64,000 nucleotides of DNA from Viola odorata (lineage: Eukaryota > Streptophyta > Magnoliopsida > Malpighiales > Violaceae): NCBI GenBank assembly GCA_963691705.1, contig OY829541.1:10720564-10784563 (forward strand), in the 5' to 3' direction. Below, in pieces: positions 12,567 to 23,852 of the stretch. Below the pieces are notes generated by a model, which worked only from the letters and a program-made list of their open reading frames with translations, ran no database searches and was not told the DNA's origin. Numbering within the stretch: position 1 is the stretch's first letter; the number at the start of each line of letters is the position of its first letter. Both the position numbers and the translations under genes were made by a program.

Positions 12567-13066
12567 TGTTGGGAATATTGTGTTAAATGGAAAGAATAAT
12601 AATCTGGTTTTGAGTCACGAGAAATATCGTTTTCCTTAAGACAATATTTGCCCCCACTCGTATCGAGTTTGCTAATAGGTTCCTTAGGTTCCCAGCAAAT
12701 TGCCTCCCAGGATATAACAAAACCAATGAATTCTGCAGATAGTAATTCTGAAGAATTATGAATTTCTCGAATGATTTGAATGAATCAATTTACTGATTTG
12801 CGTTCTATATATAGATTACGAAAAGGTCTGAAAAGAAGAGTTATAACTCTTCTTTTCAGAGGAAAGGAAATGGCTGTTGGAACTCTTCGGTTCAAACGAA
12901 AAGAAATGGTTGTTGACAAAATCTTATGGATCATTTCCATATATAAACCATTTATATTTCCTCACACTTTTCAATGTGGGATTAAAGTAGAAGCATTAAA
13001 TGCTCTTGCCTTTCCAATACTCATTACAACACACAAACACTTATATAATATACTATAAATCCAACA
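12567..13066 (-). mobile_element. 5' LTR (500 bp) of the minus-strand Copia
   Basis: It starts TGTTGGGAATATTGTG on the plus strand and ends AAATCCAACA, with inverted TGTTGG/CCAACA ends. Its first ~74 bp recur at 8588-8661. A 14-bp sequence in the LTR (CTTAAGACAATATT, about 12637) recurs inverted just outside it at about 12550. Confidence 0.85.
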
Positions 13067-13071
13067 GATTG

Positions 13072-13391
13072 TGTTAGGTTGCGGTTGAGCCCGTAAAAAT
13101 TACGGTGTAAAGGTTGTGGTTGAGCCCGTAAAAACTACGGTGTATAGGTTGTGGTTGAGCCCGTAAAAACCAAAGTGTAAGGTTGAGAGTTGAACCGAGA
13201 AAAGTTCTAGTTAATAGCAAAGAGGTGCTTTGTTAGAAAATTCTAAGGGTGAAGCTCCTAGGTAGTGGAGTACAATTCGGATTGTGAATTGAAACCATTA
13301 TAATTCCTGTGTCTTTGCTATTCTCCTTACTCTTTGTGTTAGATTTTTTAAAAGCCTATTCACCCTTATAGGTTTATTTATTGTTTTATCA
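13072..13391 (+). mobile_element. Remainder of the Sirevirus 3' LTR with a ~34-bp repeat
   Basis: This continues the LTR interrupted at 8587. GGTTGAGCCCGTAAAAA occurs three times between 13080 and 13175 in a tandem unit of about 35 bp. The right edge is set at TTTATCA (13391), but it is uncertain because the 5' LTR of this element is not in the window. Confidence 0.6.
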
Positions 13392-13578
13392 GTTTTGCCC
13401 TTATGACATTACTAGTTAAACTGGAATCTAATGATTTTGGGTCCAAACTCTAAAGTGTACAAACGAGCCTTACCTTTGGTACAACGACCACGCGGGTTGG
13501 GCTTTTAAATATAAAACCCATTTTTTAACAAATCAGGAAAAAATAACAAATAATATATATCCTATTTCCCTTAGGAAT
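13392..13578. other. Short intergenic stretch, nothing recognised
   Basis: This is AT-rich sequence between the Copia LTR and the phytocyanin relic. I see no ORF or repeat here. Confidence 0.5.
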
Positions 13579-13740
13579 CCTATTCTCATACTAGCAATCG
13601 CCGCTGTTTTTCCAATTTCAATGGCTGCTGAATTTCACGTCGATGAGTCTGCCGGTTGGACCAGCATGGGTGGGGTTAATTATCAAGATTGGGCATCGGC
13701 CAAGAACTAGGAGACGGGTGACACCCTGGCCTTCGATTAC
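13579..13740 (+). pseudogene. Phytocyanin (blue copper protein) relic, N-terminal part
   Basis: In one frame the stretch reads a hydrophobic leader (PILILAIAAVFPIS), then MAAEFHVDESAGWTSMG, GVNYQDWASAKN, a TAG stop, and ETGDTLAFDYNNQF. That is the start of the plastocyanin-like domain of phytocyanins: secretion signal, then H-V-G-x-x-x-G-W, then the Y-x-x-W-A and F-x-V-G-D-x-L-x-F-x-Y strands. An in-frame stop replaces the residue or two before the GD strand, and similarity ends after about 54 residues, before the copper-binding Cys and second His. Phytocyanins are extracellular electron carriers. This copy is dead. Confidence 0.65.
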
Positions 13741-14071
13741 AACAATCAATTTCAATTTACAATTTGTAATTACCACAAAAAGGAAGGTCATAATAAGAAA
13801 TATTAAATTAATGGATACTAATCGGTTTAATTAGAAATCTCTTCTTTCTTACTTTGTTTTTCCTTGGGAGAATAATAAAAAGAATGAAGGAATCAGCATT
13901 ATAATTAATTAAGATGGATGATTAAGTAATATATACTACAGCTTTGGATAGATGGAAAAATAAAATAAAACTTTGGGTGAGAAATAAGAATATAATAGAA
14001 TGCAAAGTAATTTAGAAGATTAAAATCAAGAAATTGGCCGCCGGAATATTATTGATGAATTATTCTCTTAA

Positions 14072-17000
14072 TTAGCTCGTATTTGGAGTCTCTGGAATTG
14101 TAACCACACCAGCTTCTGCTTCCACGCCGGTTTGTTGTGAAGTTTGTGAATCTGCCGCCAAAGAATAAATCAAATTTGTCATTAGAAATAACAAATATAA
14201 CTCGTAAAGTATAGGACGGAATTGTTTTCTATTTTATCTCGTCATAAATTCAAATATCAAAACTGTTCCGGTAACGCCCGTAAAGCAGAGAAAAATTAAA
14301 AAAACAATTTCAAACATATCCATATTACTCCCTCTGTCCTTTACTAACTGACGTTTTTTTACGTTTTTCTACTATTTGGAATATTTGTCATTTTATCTTT
14401 TCCGAAGCATATATTTTTGTACAAATGACAATTTTTTTTTATTGAATCAACCCAATTTAATGATGGTGTGGTAATTTGAGTGGAAATTAGAGGTAAAAAT
14501 AAAATAATGTGAAATAAAATAAGATCAAAGATCATTATCTTACGTTTTTTTACTGTCCTAAAATATCTGTTATTAAAGGACGGAGGGAGTATATAGCATG
14601 GTCTCCCTCTATTCCAATCATCATCTTGAGAATTATCTTGATTTTGAATAGTGAAAACAACACCACTAGTCCCTATTTGTTTAGGCATTATATATATTAT
14701 TGCTTGGGTCAGCTAGCGCAGCGGTAACCAAACCAAGACAGCTCATCCCACGTGCTTAACCCCCTTGTGGCCCCATTCTTCTCACGGCTTTTGTTTTTTC
14801 GCAGATTCAATAACCAGTCAAACTACTTCGTGCAGAAACATATATACTTTGATATTTTTGAAAGAAGCAATTTTTGAGCATTAAATTTATAATAAGAGAA
14901 AATAAAACGCAGTCTCATGCCTTATATATACGAGATAATCACATATTTACTGTTTGTTTCAGTTTTTTTTTCAATTTGCTATTTATATATTAGTTTACTT
15001 TAATTTAATTTTAAGCGATCACTTATTTATCGTTTTAATTTGATACTTTTTATGTCATATTTATTTGTTTATGTAAAAATTATCAAATTAATAAAAGAAG
15101 TAATAAATTAACTCAAATTAATGTACAAGTACTCTTTTCATTTTTATATAATTGTCGTTTTTCAAATTTTTACAATTGACCAAGAAAATGATTAGATAAT
15201 AATTATTTATAATTTTTAACTAAAGTATCCTTATTAATTAGAAACTCACCCTCTTTATTACAAAATTATTTAGGGTTAATTTTATCATTGATTACAAAAA
15301 TGACATTGAAAATACAAAAAGTTATCTTAAAAATCGAAAAGCGACAATTAAATCAAAAAATCAGTTTTTTAAAAAACAATAGTTATATAAAAATGGAGGG
15401 AGTAGTAAATTAACACAACAATTGTAATGAAAATGTCATTATCTCTATACCTAACACTGCCAAAATGGTTTATTACATTAATATATTGTTGAAATTCAAA
15501 AAATTAATTACTCTCTACCAAAACACATGCATCTTTGAATACTACAGAAGGATGGATCATTGAGGTCAAATATTCAAATACTTTATGCTCACTACATGAT
15601 AATACGAGCATGACAGGGGTAAAGTATTGGACAAGAAGGACAACGTATCGAATGAAAAGGTAAAAAAAAAATTGAATAATAATTGGGTTTATTGTGCTAC
15701 GTACCAGTAGAAGAGAAGTGTTGCCTTGTGGGGGTTTGTAGACGTGGGGAAGGAAAAGTGGAGAAGGAACCCTCTACATAACTAGTGCTGGGATAGTAGA
15801 CGTAGGAAGCTGGACCAGGTATTCGTTGAGCCGCCTGGAGCGGTGGTGGTGCCGCCATGGCTCCTCCCCTTGGACCGCCCGGAGCTTGTAATGTGTAACC
15901 ATAATAGTATGGTGAGGAAGATGATGATGTCCCGTAAACATGATGATACTGTTGAACTTGAGTGTTATAAATAGACTGCATCATCCACAACCATCCAATA
16001 TACTAATTAGCTATACGTATCATTTCAATTCTGTGGCTAATTTTTTTTTTCTAGTATTTACTGAATAAGGACTAATTTTATATATACTCATAAAGAAGTA
16101 AATGTATACATGCTATTGCTAGTAATTAAATTGTATTAATTAGTGTATCATGTATTTCTGAGTGAAAAAAATTACCTGTTGGTGGTACCCGTAGTTAGGA
16201 GTGTATGACGGATACCTGAAAACGAGAGTTGCATAAATCAAAATGAATAATAATAAAAAGAAATTTTTTTTGGGGGATCCATGATATTTTATGATTAAAT
16301 AGGGGCAATATTTAGACGTAATACATTGAGTTAACCCTGATAATAACAGAATATACATTTAAGAAAAAAAACTCACATTAAAATTTATTTTGCATATTTT
16401 TTACAATCTCTGAGAGTTTTCCTTTTTTATAATGTCAAACACTTTCTTTTTAACAAAAATAATTAAACAATAATTTGACAATTCATCTCCTACTTTGAGA
16501 ATAATATTAATTGCCTACTTTAAGTTTTTTTGGGATATTTTTTCAATTGAGACTAATTAGGTTTTTAAAGAATAACGACTCGATCTCTCAATATAATTTT
16601 TTCTATTCTTAAGACTCAAATTCAAAACTTTTATTACTTTAAACTTTTTGGTACAATGGAGAATCGGTGTGTTGTGACATAAAAAGAACCATAACCTATT
16701 TTAAATTTCTTAATTTATTTCCGCGATATTTTAGTTGGTCTAATTTAGAATTATTGGATTGAATAATTTAAATTATGGGTCATATGTATAAGAGCCTAAA
16801 ATTAAAGTTTAACATATATATTTATATACTCAACTAAGTACTCCCTCTGTTTTTGAATAATTGATTCTTTCAAACAGTAACAAAAAGTACAACAAACACC
16901 AAAAAGTCAAGTAAAATGAATAGTAACAAAAAATATAAAAGTAACGATTATTCGAAAACGGAGAGAGTATTATTTTGTAGAAAAATGAAAAAAAAAATAC

Positions 17001-19019
17001 GGGCTAAAATTATCAATATGTCTACCTTAATAATTTATTTTTCAATACGCTACCGATGTTGAGTTGAATCGTAGAACTAATTAAATGATTATAATTAGTA
17101 AGTGATTGGATTAAAATTAAATTATGAAAAAATTCCACCTAAAGTAATGTAATTCATTCACATGTTATGCTAAAACAGTAAAACTTACACTAAGAGTGGA
17201 AAAAAAGGAAAAGAGAAAATTGATGGAAGTTATTGTGAAGCTGTCAATGGGTCCCACTGCGACAGCAACTGTTGCCAGCAATAATGTTGGTTATATTTAT
17301 ATTTAATATATGTAACAAAAAGTTTTAAATATACGATAATAATATAGTATTCATCTTCAATTAAAAAATTACAGTGAAGTCAACATATTACATATATTAT
17401 TTTTTAGGAAATTCACTTAAAATCTTTAAAATAAGTAGATGTTAAATTGTTTAAATTCTTTTATAACAAACCGATCGATTTGATTTAACACGACTCATTT
17501 ATTAACTTGATAAAAAATTATAACTTTAGACCGACCTGAGTTATATTAATTTAATTGACTGTAAAGTTTATTTTTTCGGGTCATATCTTATAATTTTACT
17601 ATAATAGTCCTATAAATTTTCATCTTTTCCTTTATTAAATTATTATATTTTTGGTGATCTTTGATGGAATAACACGAGTCAATTGTTATAGAAATTCTTG
17701 AAATTTAAAGAGAGGAATAAATTAAAAATCAAGAAGATAATCGGATTGGACTAATCTTAGTTCATGTCCACTCTCTTGTCTTGTCTGACCAATGAACATA
17801 AAAAAGAGAACAAATCTCTCCACTGGCCCACGTGTCAGAGAAACAGATGAGCCACGTTGTTGCTGTGGCAGCTGTCCTGATCATGTAAAAGCTCTTTCAA
17901 ATACTACTACACCAATACTTCTAAACAGTCCAATTCTATACTTTCCTTTTATTTTATTCTTAAAGTGTGAACCACAAATAAGAATCGAGGGATCAGATTA
18001 ATTATAGTATTTAAATTTATAATTATTGATATATAATACGTAACAATTTATTTCCATTGGATCGGTTTACTAATTATTAAAAAGTTTGAATTTCTAATAA
18101 TAAAAATGTCGAATAACACTATGATTTTTATTGTTTTTACAGCTAAAACCAACTGTACACCGAGGTCAAGAAGAAAAACAAAATGGAAAATACGACTTTC
18201 TTTTTCTTTTTCTTTTTCTTTTTATGCATGGCTTTTAATTAAATGTACATGGGCCATTTCTTTTCTGGCAGCAATGCAGACAATTACCAGCTCACGCCAC
18301 TAAAACACAGAAGAGAACAACTTACCCGTAATGTGGATAAATGACAGGAGGAAGATGAGGTGGCGGTGGTGGCGGAGGCGGAGGAGGAGGAGGAAATGGC
18401 GCTGCCATCCCACCATATGCTGCTGCTGCATTCCTTTGCACATAAACATTGCCACCCTGTGGTCTCCCTATATAACAAAAATAAAACCACATTAACATGT
18501 ATGACTTAAGTTATTCAATAGGTAGAGGTAGGACTCGAACCTCGAGAAGGAGAAATTCTAGACTGTCCAAGTGAAGCAATGTTACAATTTGCTCTTCTTC
18601 CATCGATCACAGGATTCGGATCAGCACAAGCCCTCGTCGCCGATTCGGGATCACGATAAGTCACCTGCATTGATCATCAACAATTTTAATTAATCACATC
18701 CACATTCAAGATTAAAGCTTGAATTTAAATCAAAGCGACATGAGCTGAATTTGAATGGATCCTTATAGAAAGCTAAAACTTAATTAATCAAGAAAATTTA
18801 AGTGAGATGACGATGACGACTTACGAATCCATAACCTTTGGATTTGGCAGTGTTCTTATCAGTGATGATGACAGCTTCAAGAATCTCGCCGAACTGCTCG
18901 AAGTATGATCGCAGTTCTTGGGTAGGGGTTTCCCAAGCAAGCCCACCAACAAATACTTTTGTAAGACTTGTGTCCCCAAATTGGGATCGATAATGTGGGT
19001 TATAATTGTAATTAGCCAT
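14072..19019 (-). CDS. RRM-type RNA-binding protein (RBM24/ARP1-like), six exons, 283 aa
   Basis: Exons on the minus strand are 19019-18825, 18664-18541, 18467-18326, 16215-16176, 15975-15705 and 14151-14072. All junctions are GT/AG with consistent phases and add to 852 nt ending in TAA. The start [16 protein letters not shown] precedes one RNA recognition motif (residues ~19-95) with RNP2 KVFVGGLAW and RNP1 KGYGFV, split by intron 1. [17 protein letters not shown] closes the RRM as in plant RBM24/38-like proteins. The rest is low-complexity: a proline run encoded in exon 3, then Tyr, Ser and Gln-rich segments ([23 protein letters not shown]), ending in TIPETPNTS. Such proteins bind single-stranded RNA in nucleus or cytoplasm, and some Arabidopsis relatives respond to ABA. 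The target here is unknown. Intron 1 is short, while introns 3 (2.1 kb) and 5 (1.55 kb) hold MITEs. Exon 2 ends with ten residues that may come from a repeat. Confidence 0.9.
14328..14589. mobile_element. Stowaway MITE, 262 bp, in intron 5 of the RRM gene
   Basis: The terminal inverted repeats are CTCCCTCTGTCCTTTACTAA and, on the other strand, CTCCCTCCGTCCTTTAATAA. A TA duplication lies outside both ends. It belongs to the same size and sequence class as the MITE at 52514-52773. Confidence 0.85.
15132..15402. mobile_element. Stowaway-like MITE, 271 bp, in intron 5 of the RRM gene
   Basis: The left end CTCTTTTCATTTTTATATAA pairs with the right end, which reads CTCCCTCCATTTTTATATAA on the other strand. 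TA flanks both sides. The left terminus is slightly degenerate. Confidence 0.7.
16841..16967. mobile_element. Short Stowaway MITE, 127 bp, in intron 3 of the RRM gene
   Basis: The ends CTCCCTCTGTTTTTGAATAA and (other strand) CTCTCTCCGTTTTCGAATAA are flanked by TA. Its length matches the split Stowaway at 19492-22776 once the insert is removed. Confidence 0.85.
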
Positions 19020-20524
19020 ATTAATAATACTAATATTAGTACAATTAAGAGAAAGCCCTCTTCTTCTTCATGCATCATATAATCACATAACTTCTCCTCC
19101 CTTGATCGCCATTTCTTCGATCGACACCCACAAAATCAATTTCAGTTTCTTTCCAAGACAAAGGAAAGATGGCAGTTAAGTAGTTGTGGTTTCTAGTTAA
19201 AGAAAGCATAAAGAAATGGAGAGAGAAGCTAGAGAGAGATCCGACAGCTGCAAACACTTATTTGCTGGCGATGAGGGAAAGAAGATAATAGAGTGAGAGA
19301 GAAAAAGGGGTGGGATTGTAATATTATCGAATGACAGCTGCTTGACTGGCACTTGAAAGTTGAATCTGTCCTATCTGTCTCTCCATTAATATGCTCGCTC
19401 TCTCTGTTTCTCTACTCCAACAAATTATAATCACTACTGTTTTCCCTTTTTCTTTCTTTTTCCAAAATAAAAAATTATTAAAAAGATACTACTCCCTCCG
19501 TTTTCAATTAACTGTCATTTTCCTACTGAATGTTACTGTATACTTTACTTGATTTTTTGGTGTTTGCTTTACTGAATGTTAGGGCCCGTTTACTTGGGAT
19601 ATATGTTCAATTTGAAAATTTGCTGTTTTTCTGAATTTTGAGAATTTTATTTTCATTCTGAAAACTGGAAAACGTGTTTACTTCGCACAATTTTCCTGAT
19701 CAGAAAAACTGGAAAACCTGTTTACTTCGCACGCTGATTTTATTTTCCTGATTTGAAAAACTGAAAAACGCGTTTACTGTAACACATGCATCATTATTGG
19801 ATAAAAACTGTACTCAGAATGAATTTCAACACTTAGCAAAGTGTTCTTATATTATTGATAAGCAACTTTTTAACCTCATAGATTAACTCTTTTGCTCCCT
19901 ATGATTATTATCTTTTGCGTGTGTTATATGCGTGGGGTAACAATTTCATCAATCTCATTAACAAACTAACCTAAGTGCCATGATGTAATAGTAACTCTAA
20001 CCTTAGCTGCTCCTACAAGAACATTTATTTGTTCATTTATTCGTGTGGGCAAAAATCCTCTCTTGCCCTTCAAGGCAAGAGACTATTCATGTTTTAGCGT
20101 TGTTCGGTCTGAAAGGGAAAATTTTAGTTCTAGCTTGGTTTGCTCCATCTCTTGAGCTCGAACTCGAACACCAATTAAGTGCTGACAAGTTTCTTACTGA
20201 TTGACGACAACATACATACTCGAACACTAACGACAACATACGTCTGAGAAATTGGGCATGGATATTAAGTGAACATTGAGAATCCAATGATAGTTTTTAA
20301 TTGCCATTAGTTTCTTAAATTTCCTGAAACGCTTGGGAAGTGTCATGCAAAAAAAAGGTCTAGTTTCCTGTATGTGCAGTTTCACCACCCATTTTCAATG
20401 TCCTATCTTCCAAGCTTTCTTCCTAACTACACACGGAATACAAACAATCAAAAGAAGAAAAATAAAAAAAATACAAAGGCTCCTCGTCCTCCTCCTCCAT
20501 TGCATGTAGTTTTACGGCCACGAC

Positions 20525-20812
20525 ATGAGGATGAGGAAGAGCCTCTTACCATCATCATCACAAAAGGCAAAGTTCCTGCCAACATTAGCAGGAATTATGC
20601 TATACTCTGTTTCCAAGATAGTGATCGTTCTCTGTGTCCTGCTTTGCCTTCTTACCTACGCAAGATTTCATTCGAGCTCGAGCATCAACCACCATTGTCT
20701 GAATTTCAAGATTATCATTCGTCGATCACTTCTGATCGCTTTGAAGGCACCCACAAGATTGCTTTTCTTTTCCTTGCTCGCCGTAGCCTCCCCGGGACTT
20801 TTCATTGCATAA
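20525..20812 (+). pseudogene. Captured fragment resembling a Core-2/I-branching (GT14) glycosyltransferase N-terminus
   Basis: One frame gives a start-like MRMRKSLLPSSSQKAKF and a membrane anchor (SKIVIVLCVLLCLLTYARF). Another frame then gives RFEGTHKIAFLFLARRSLP, which resembles the first conserved strand of plant type-II membrane GT14 proteins (K-I-A-F-L-F-L-x-R-x-x-L-P). A frameshift between the two halves and the abrupt end after SLP show that it is a fragment, not a gene. Family assignment is from memory of the motif, so it is tentative. Confidence 0.45.
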
Positions 20813-20852
20813 CATTTGGAAAAGAAAAATCAAAAGAGGGAACAAATTTAAC

Positions 20853-22001
20853 CTGCAGAAACTTAGAAACACCAGCCACCGTGCGTCCCGTGCCTGCAGC
20901 AGCCACAAATGCATCTAACTTATCACCGACTTTATGCGTTGAGATTACTATAACCTACAGAGAGAAGGCAAAAGAGGATAAACAGGATATGGATTCTTTA
21001 ATTATTATTATCATTTCAAACTAAAATGGTGAAGCAGGAATATGAGAGGAAAGGCAAGTTCTGCTACGATTGAAATTTTAGCCCAGTCACCATCTCACAC
21101 TGAGAACTTTCGGCTGTGGTTTCTTGTTAGAGGCAAAAAGATCTTAAGGAGCATTACTAAATTGGTACTAGATTTCATATCCAAATTACAAGTCCACCCG
21201 AATTTATAAGCCAATAGCTTCCTTCATAATAAGTCAATCTAGAGCTACACAGAAAAATCACTGCTACCAAAATTATCAAACTTTAATGACTTGCGGCAAA
21301 CACAGAGCATTCAAGTGATTTACCTCTTCAATTATTTTCACTGCAACTCTATCCTTCACACTGCCTCCTGGATTTAGCAACTCGCATTTTCCAAGAATCT
21401 GAGTAAAGGAAGCAAAATAACAAATCAAACTAAGCTTGACTACCGGAAAGAAGAGCTCATGAAATTTGCATCAATCATCACAGCTTCATAACACAAAAAG
21501 AAAGAATGCCATAGAGAACACAGAGCATGTAGTGCACAAATATGAATGTACTCTACAAAAGCACAAACCAGAGATCAGGCAATACCGTACCTGATGATTC
21601 AAATCACGTATGAATTATAGACAAGACTAGCTCCATAACAAGAAAGGAAAATCACAGCTTGATCAAAAGCACAAACGCCTAAAAGTCTACACCATAAATA
21701 ATTCACAAATTACACATTAGAAATGAAACTCCAAGCTCCTAGTTAGCTACAGAAAACTTACAGTGCCATAATTCCTAGAATCATAGATTAGAAAAACAGC
21801 ACCAAGACTTCAAAATCATAAAGCTTGTAGCTTTAGACAAAGTGAAGTCCGAATCATAGAAGAGTTCCACAAATTATGCATAAAACAATAAATTATAGAG
21901 AACCCAGAAGCAAAAAATGAACTAGAAAGTAATATGGATTCAACTAGCACAGAGACAGAGACAGCAGCTATGACAGCGCCCATGGCTCTCGCAGGCGCCA
22001 T
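20853..22001 (-). pseudogene. Captured fragments of a PLP-dependent cysteine-synthase-like gene (At1g55880 type)
   Basis: Three pieces lie in the expected order on the minus strand. 22001 down to about 21900 reads MAPARAMGAVIAAVSVSVLV, a hydrophobic N-terminal segment. About 21402-21325 reads ILGKCELLNPGGSVKDRVAV, the PLP-lysine loop (N-P-G-G-S-V-K-D-R) of cysteine synthases, followed by IIEE and a GT donor. About 20925-20853 reads GDKLDAFVAAAGTGRTVAGV then SKFLQ and a GT donor. This is the glycine-rich phosphate-binding strand, with GTGG changed to GTGR. Intron-like DNA separates them, so genomic DNA was taken, not cDNA. Exons between and after these are missing, so no working enzyme is encoded. 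Confidence 0.7.
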
Positions 22002-23302
22002 GCTTAGCTGCTCGAGCTCGAGACGAGACCTAGAGAAGAAAGCTTAATGGCATAAACAATAAAAGAGGAGGAGACGTTACCTAGGCGCCGCCGGCACTGG
22101 AGGTTGAAGATGAAGACGAAGCGATGCTGCCGCCGATGACGGAGGTGGATGAAGGCCGAGCAGTGACGATGGTTTTGGCGTCGTTGATGGTGGCGGAGCA
22201 ATGACAATGGAGGAGGAACGGTGTGGGTATTGATTAACGATGATGGTGTTTTGGGTTTGTTGTACAACACTCTGCTCCTGCAGAGAAAGCGAGAAGAATA
22301 ACGTTGTTTTCTTTCTCCCGCCGTCGGCCACCACTAACACGACCATCTCTCACTCCCGATCTACCCACCACCAACACGACCATCTCTCGGCTGCTGGGAG
22401 GAAGAAGTGAAGAAGATAGCAGAGGAGGAAGAAGAAGCGCAGCGCAGCGTGAGGAGGAGAAGAAGAAGGGCAAAATTGGATTAATGAAAATTTCATTAAT
22501 CACTCAGTTTGAAAACGCGTGTTTTCAAACTGAGGCAGCAAAGGCAAAAATATTTAGAAAAATAGAGAACTGGGTTTTTGTTGTTTTCAAAATTTGTTCA
22601 TCATTTTTCAAATAGAATATTTTCGTTTTCATTTAGAAAATGAAAACAACGCCAAATAAACACGTTTTCTGAAAATTCTCCCAGTTTTCAAAAAACTGGA
22701 GAATTTTCGGGAAAATCCTGCGAAGTAAACGGGGCCTTACTGTTTCAGAAAGTCAATTAATTGAAAACAGAGGGAGTAGTATTTTTGGAGATTTATTTAT
22801 ATGTTTCTATGAATCAAGAAGACGATTTCACTTTTGTTTTTTAAATTTGTAGATAGTGGCAGGAGCCTTTCCGGGACCCGAGCCGAGTCTCTTAAAATTT
22901 TCAATTCTCTCAAAATATAATTCTTATAATTTTTTATTTTTTTATCAATTCTTTGGTACTATCTTTTACAACTTAAGGAAGTATCTTATTTAACCCTACT
23001 CAAGTTCCACCATTATTTGTAAGTTTGTTTTCTTCTTTATAATATTACTAATATTTTATTAAAGTTAAATTTGAAAAAAAAGAATGTAATAAATTAAATA
23101 TAGTAGAGTCCATTTTATTAATTTTTTTAAGAAATCAATGAGAATGATGGGGAAATATGAAAAATGGAAAATTTTAGAAATGAATGCAAACCAAATAAAA
23201 CAATATTTTTTCAATTATCTAAATGCCCAAGTAATTATATAGTGCATTCTACTTATTACGCACGCCTAGTATTGGATCACGCAAACCAATAAGAAAGCTA
23301 TG

Positions 23303-23594
23303 TGTTAGGGTTGGTGGTTACAAATTATACCGTTTTAAAATTTTGAATTTTCAAAATACTAGTATAAACTTAAGTAGTGATGAGATAAACTTTAAAGAAA
23401 CCAGTTCCACATGTAATCACTGTAATGGTTGCGTGCAGGAAGCTACTTGTTAGGGTTGGTGGTTACAAATTATACCGTTTTAAAATTTCGAATTTTGAAA
23501 ATACTAGTGTAAACTTAAATAGTGATGAGATAAATTCCAAAAAAAACGAGTCCCACCTATAATCACTGTAATAGTTGCGTGCACGCCTAATTGG
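23303..23594. repeat. Two tandem copies of a ~146-bp unit
   Basis: TGTTAGGGTTGGTGGTTACA starts at 23303 and again at 23449. The two copies then run in parallel with scattered substitutions to about 23594. No function is apparent. Confidence 0.8.
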
Positions 23595-23852
23595 GATATC
23601 GATGGCACTATATAATTTTTCACATATTCTATAGTAATCTTTTCATTTTTGTCCATAAATTTTATAATTTTTCCAACTTTTTAGAAAACTATAATATTAA
23701 TATTGCCCATTTTAAAATTATATTATGGCATGAAACCTGTATTTTTCTACAAGAATTTGACATATAATAAAGTTTATGATTTTGTGATTTTTTGTTGCTT
23801 GGCATAGATTAGCATCTACCTGGTCTCAGTTCCATTGATGACTAGTCGCTAT

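Larger units (their letters stand above)
8588..13066 (-). mobile_element. Second Ty1/Copia retrotransposon, minus strand, nested in Sirevirus LTR
   Basis: It is bounded by TGTTGGG...CCAACA and a 5-bp TSD. The 5' LTR (right side, 12567-13066) is complete at 500 bp. The 3' LTR is reduced to about 74 bp (8588-8661), which match the corresponding LTR end with one difference. A deletion has removed the rest of that LTR and the last codons of pol. No standard initiator-Met primer site is evident beside the 5' LTR. It inserted after the Sirevirus LTR was already in place. Confidence 0.9.
19582..22736. mobile_element. PIF/Harbinger-like (Tourist) element, 3155 bp, carrying host gene fragments
   Basis: The TIRs are GGGCCCGTTTACTT (left) and GGCCCCGTTTACTT (right, other strand), flanked by the 3-bp duplication TTA (19579-19581 and 22737-22739). 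Both points are typical of PIF/Harbinger. The left subterminal region repeats AAAACTGGAAAAC and GTTTACTTCGCAC, and the right carries AAAACTGGAGAATTTTC. No transposase is seen, so it is non-autonomous. Inside are parts of two unrelated plant genes on opposite strands (see 20525-20812 and 20853-22001). Confidence 0.8.
19492..22776. mobile_element. Stowaway MITE (about 127 bp) split by a Harbinger-like insertion
   Basis: The left arm (19492-19581) starts CTCCCTCCGTTTTCAATTAA. The right arm (22740-22776) reads as its inverted partner (...TTAATTGAAAACAGAGGGAG). TA flanks both outer ends. Everything between is a second element with its own TTA duplication, so the MITE was there first. It lies about 470 bp upstream of the RRM gene start. 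Confidence 0.85.

Noticed and set aside
8781..12639. Plus-strand ORFs of 60-147 codons
   Set aside because: They are antisense shadows of the minus-strand Copia gag-pol.
22004..22503. Overlapping minus-strand ORFs with Ser/His/Arg runs
   Set aside because: Low-complexity GA/CT-rich sequence from the 5' leader of the captured cysteine-synthase-like gene and the element end. No consistent coding frame.
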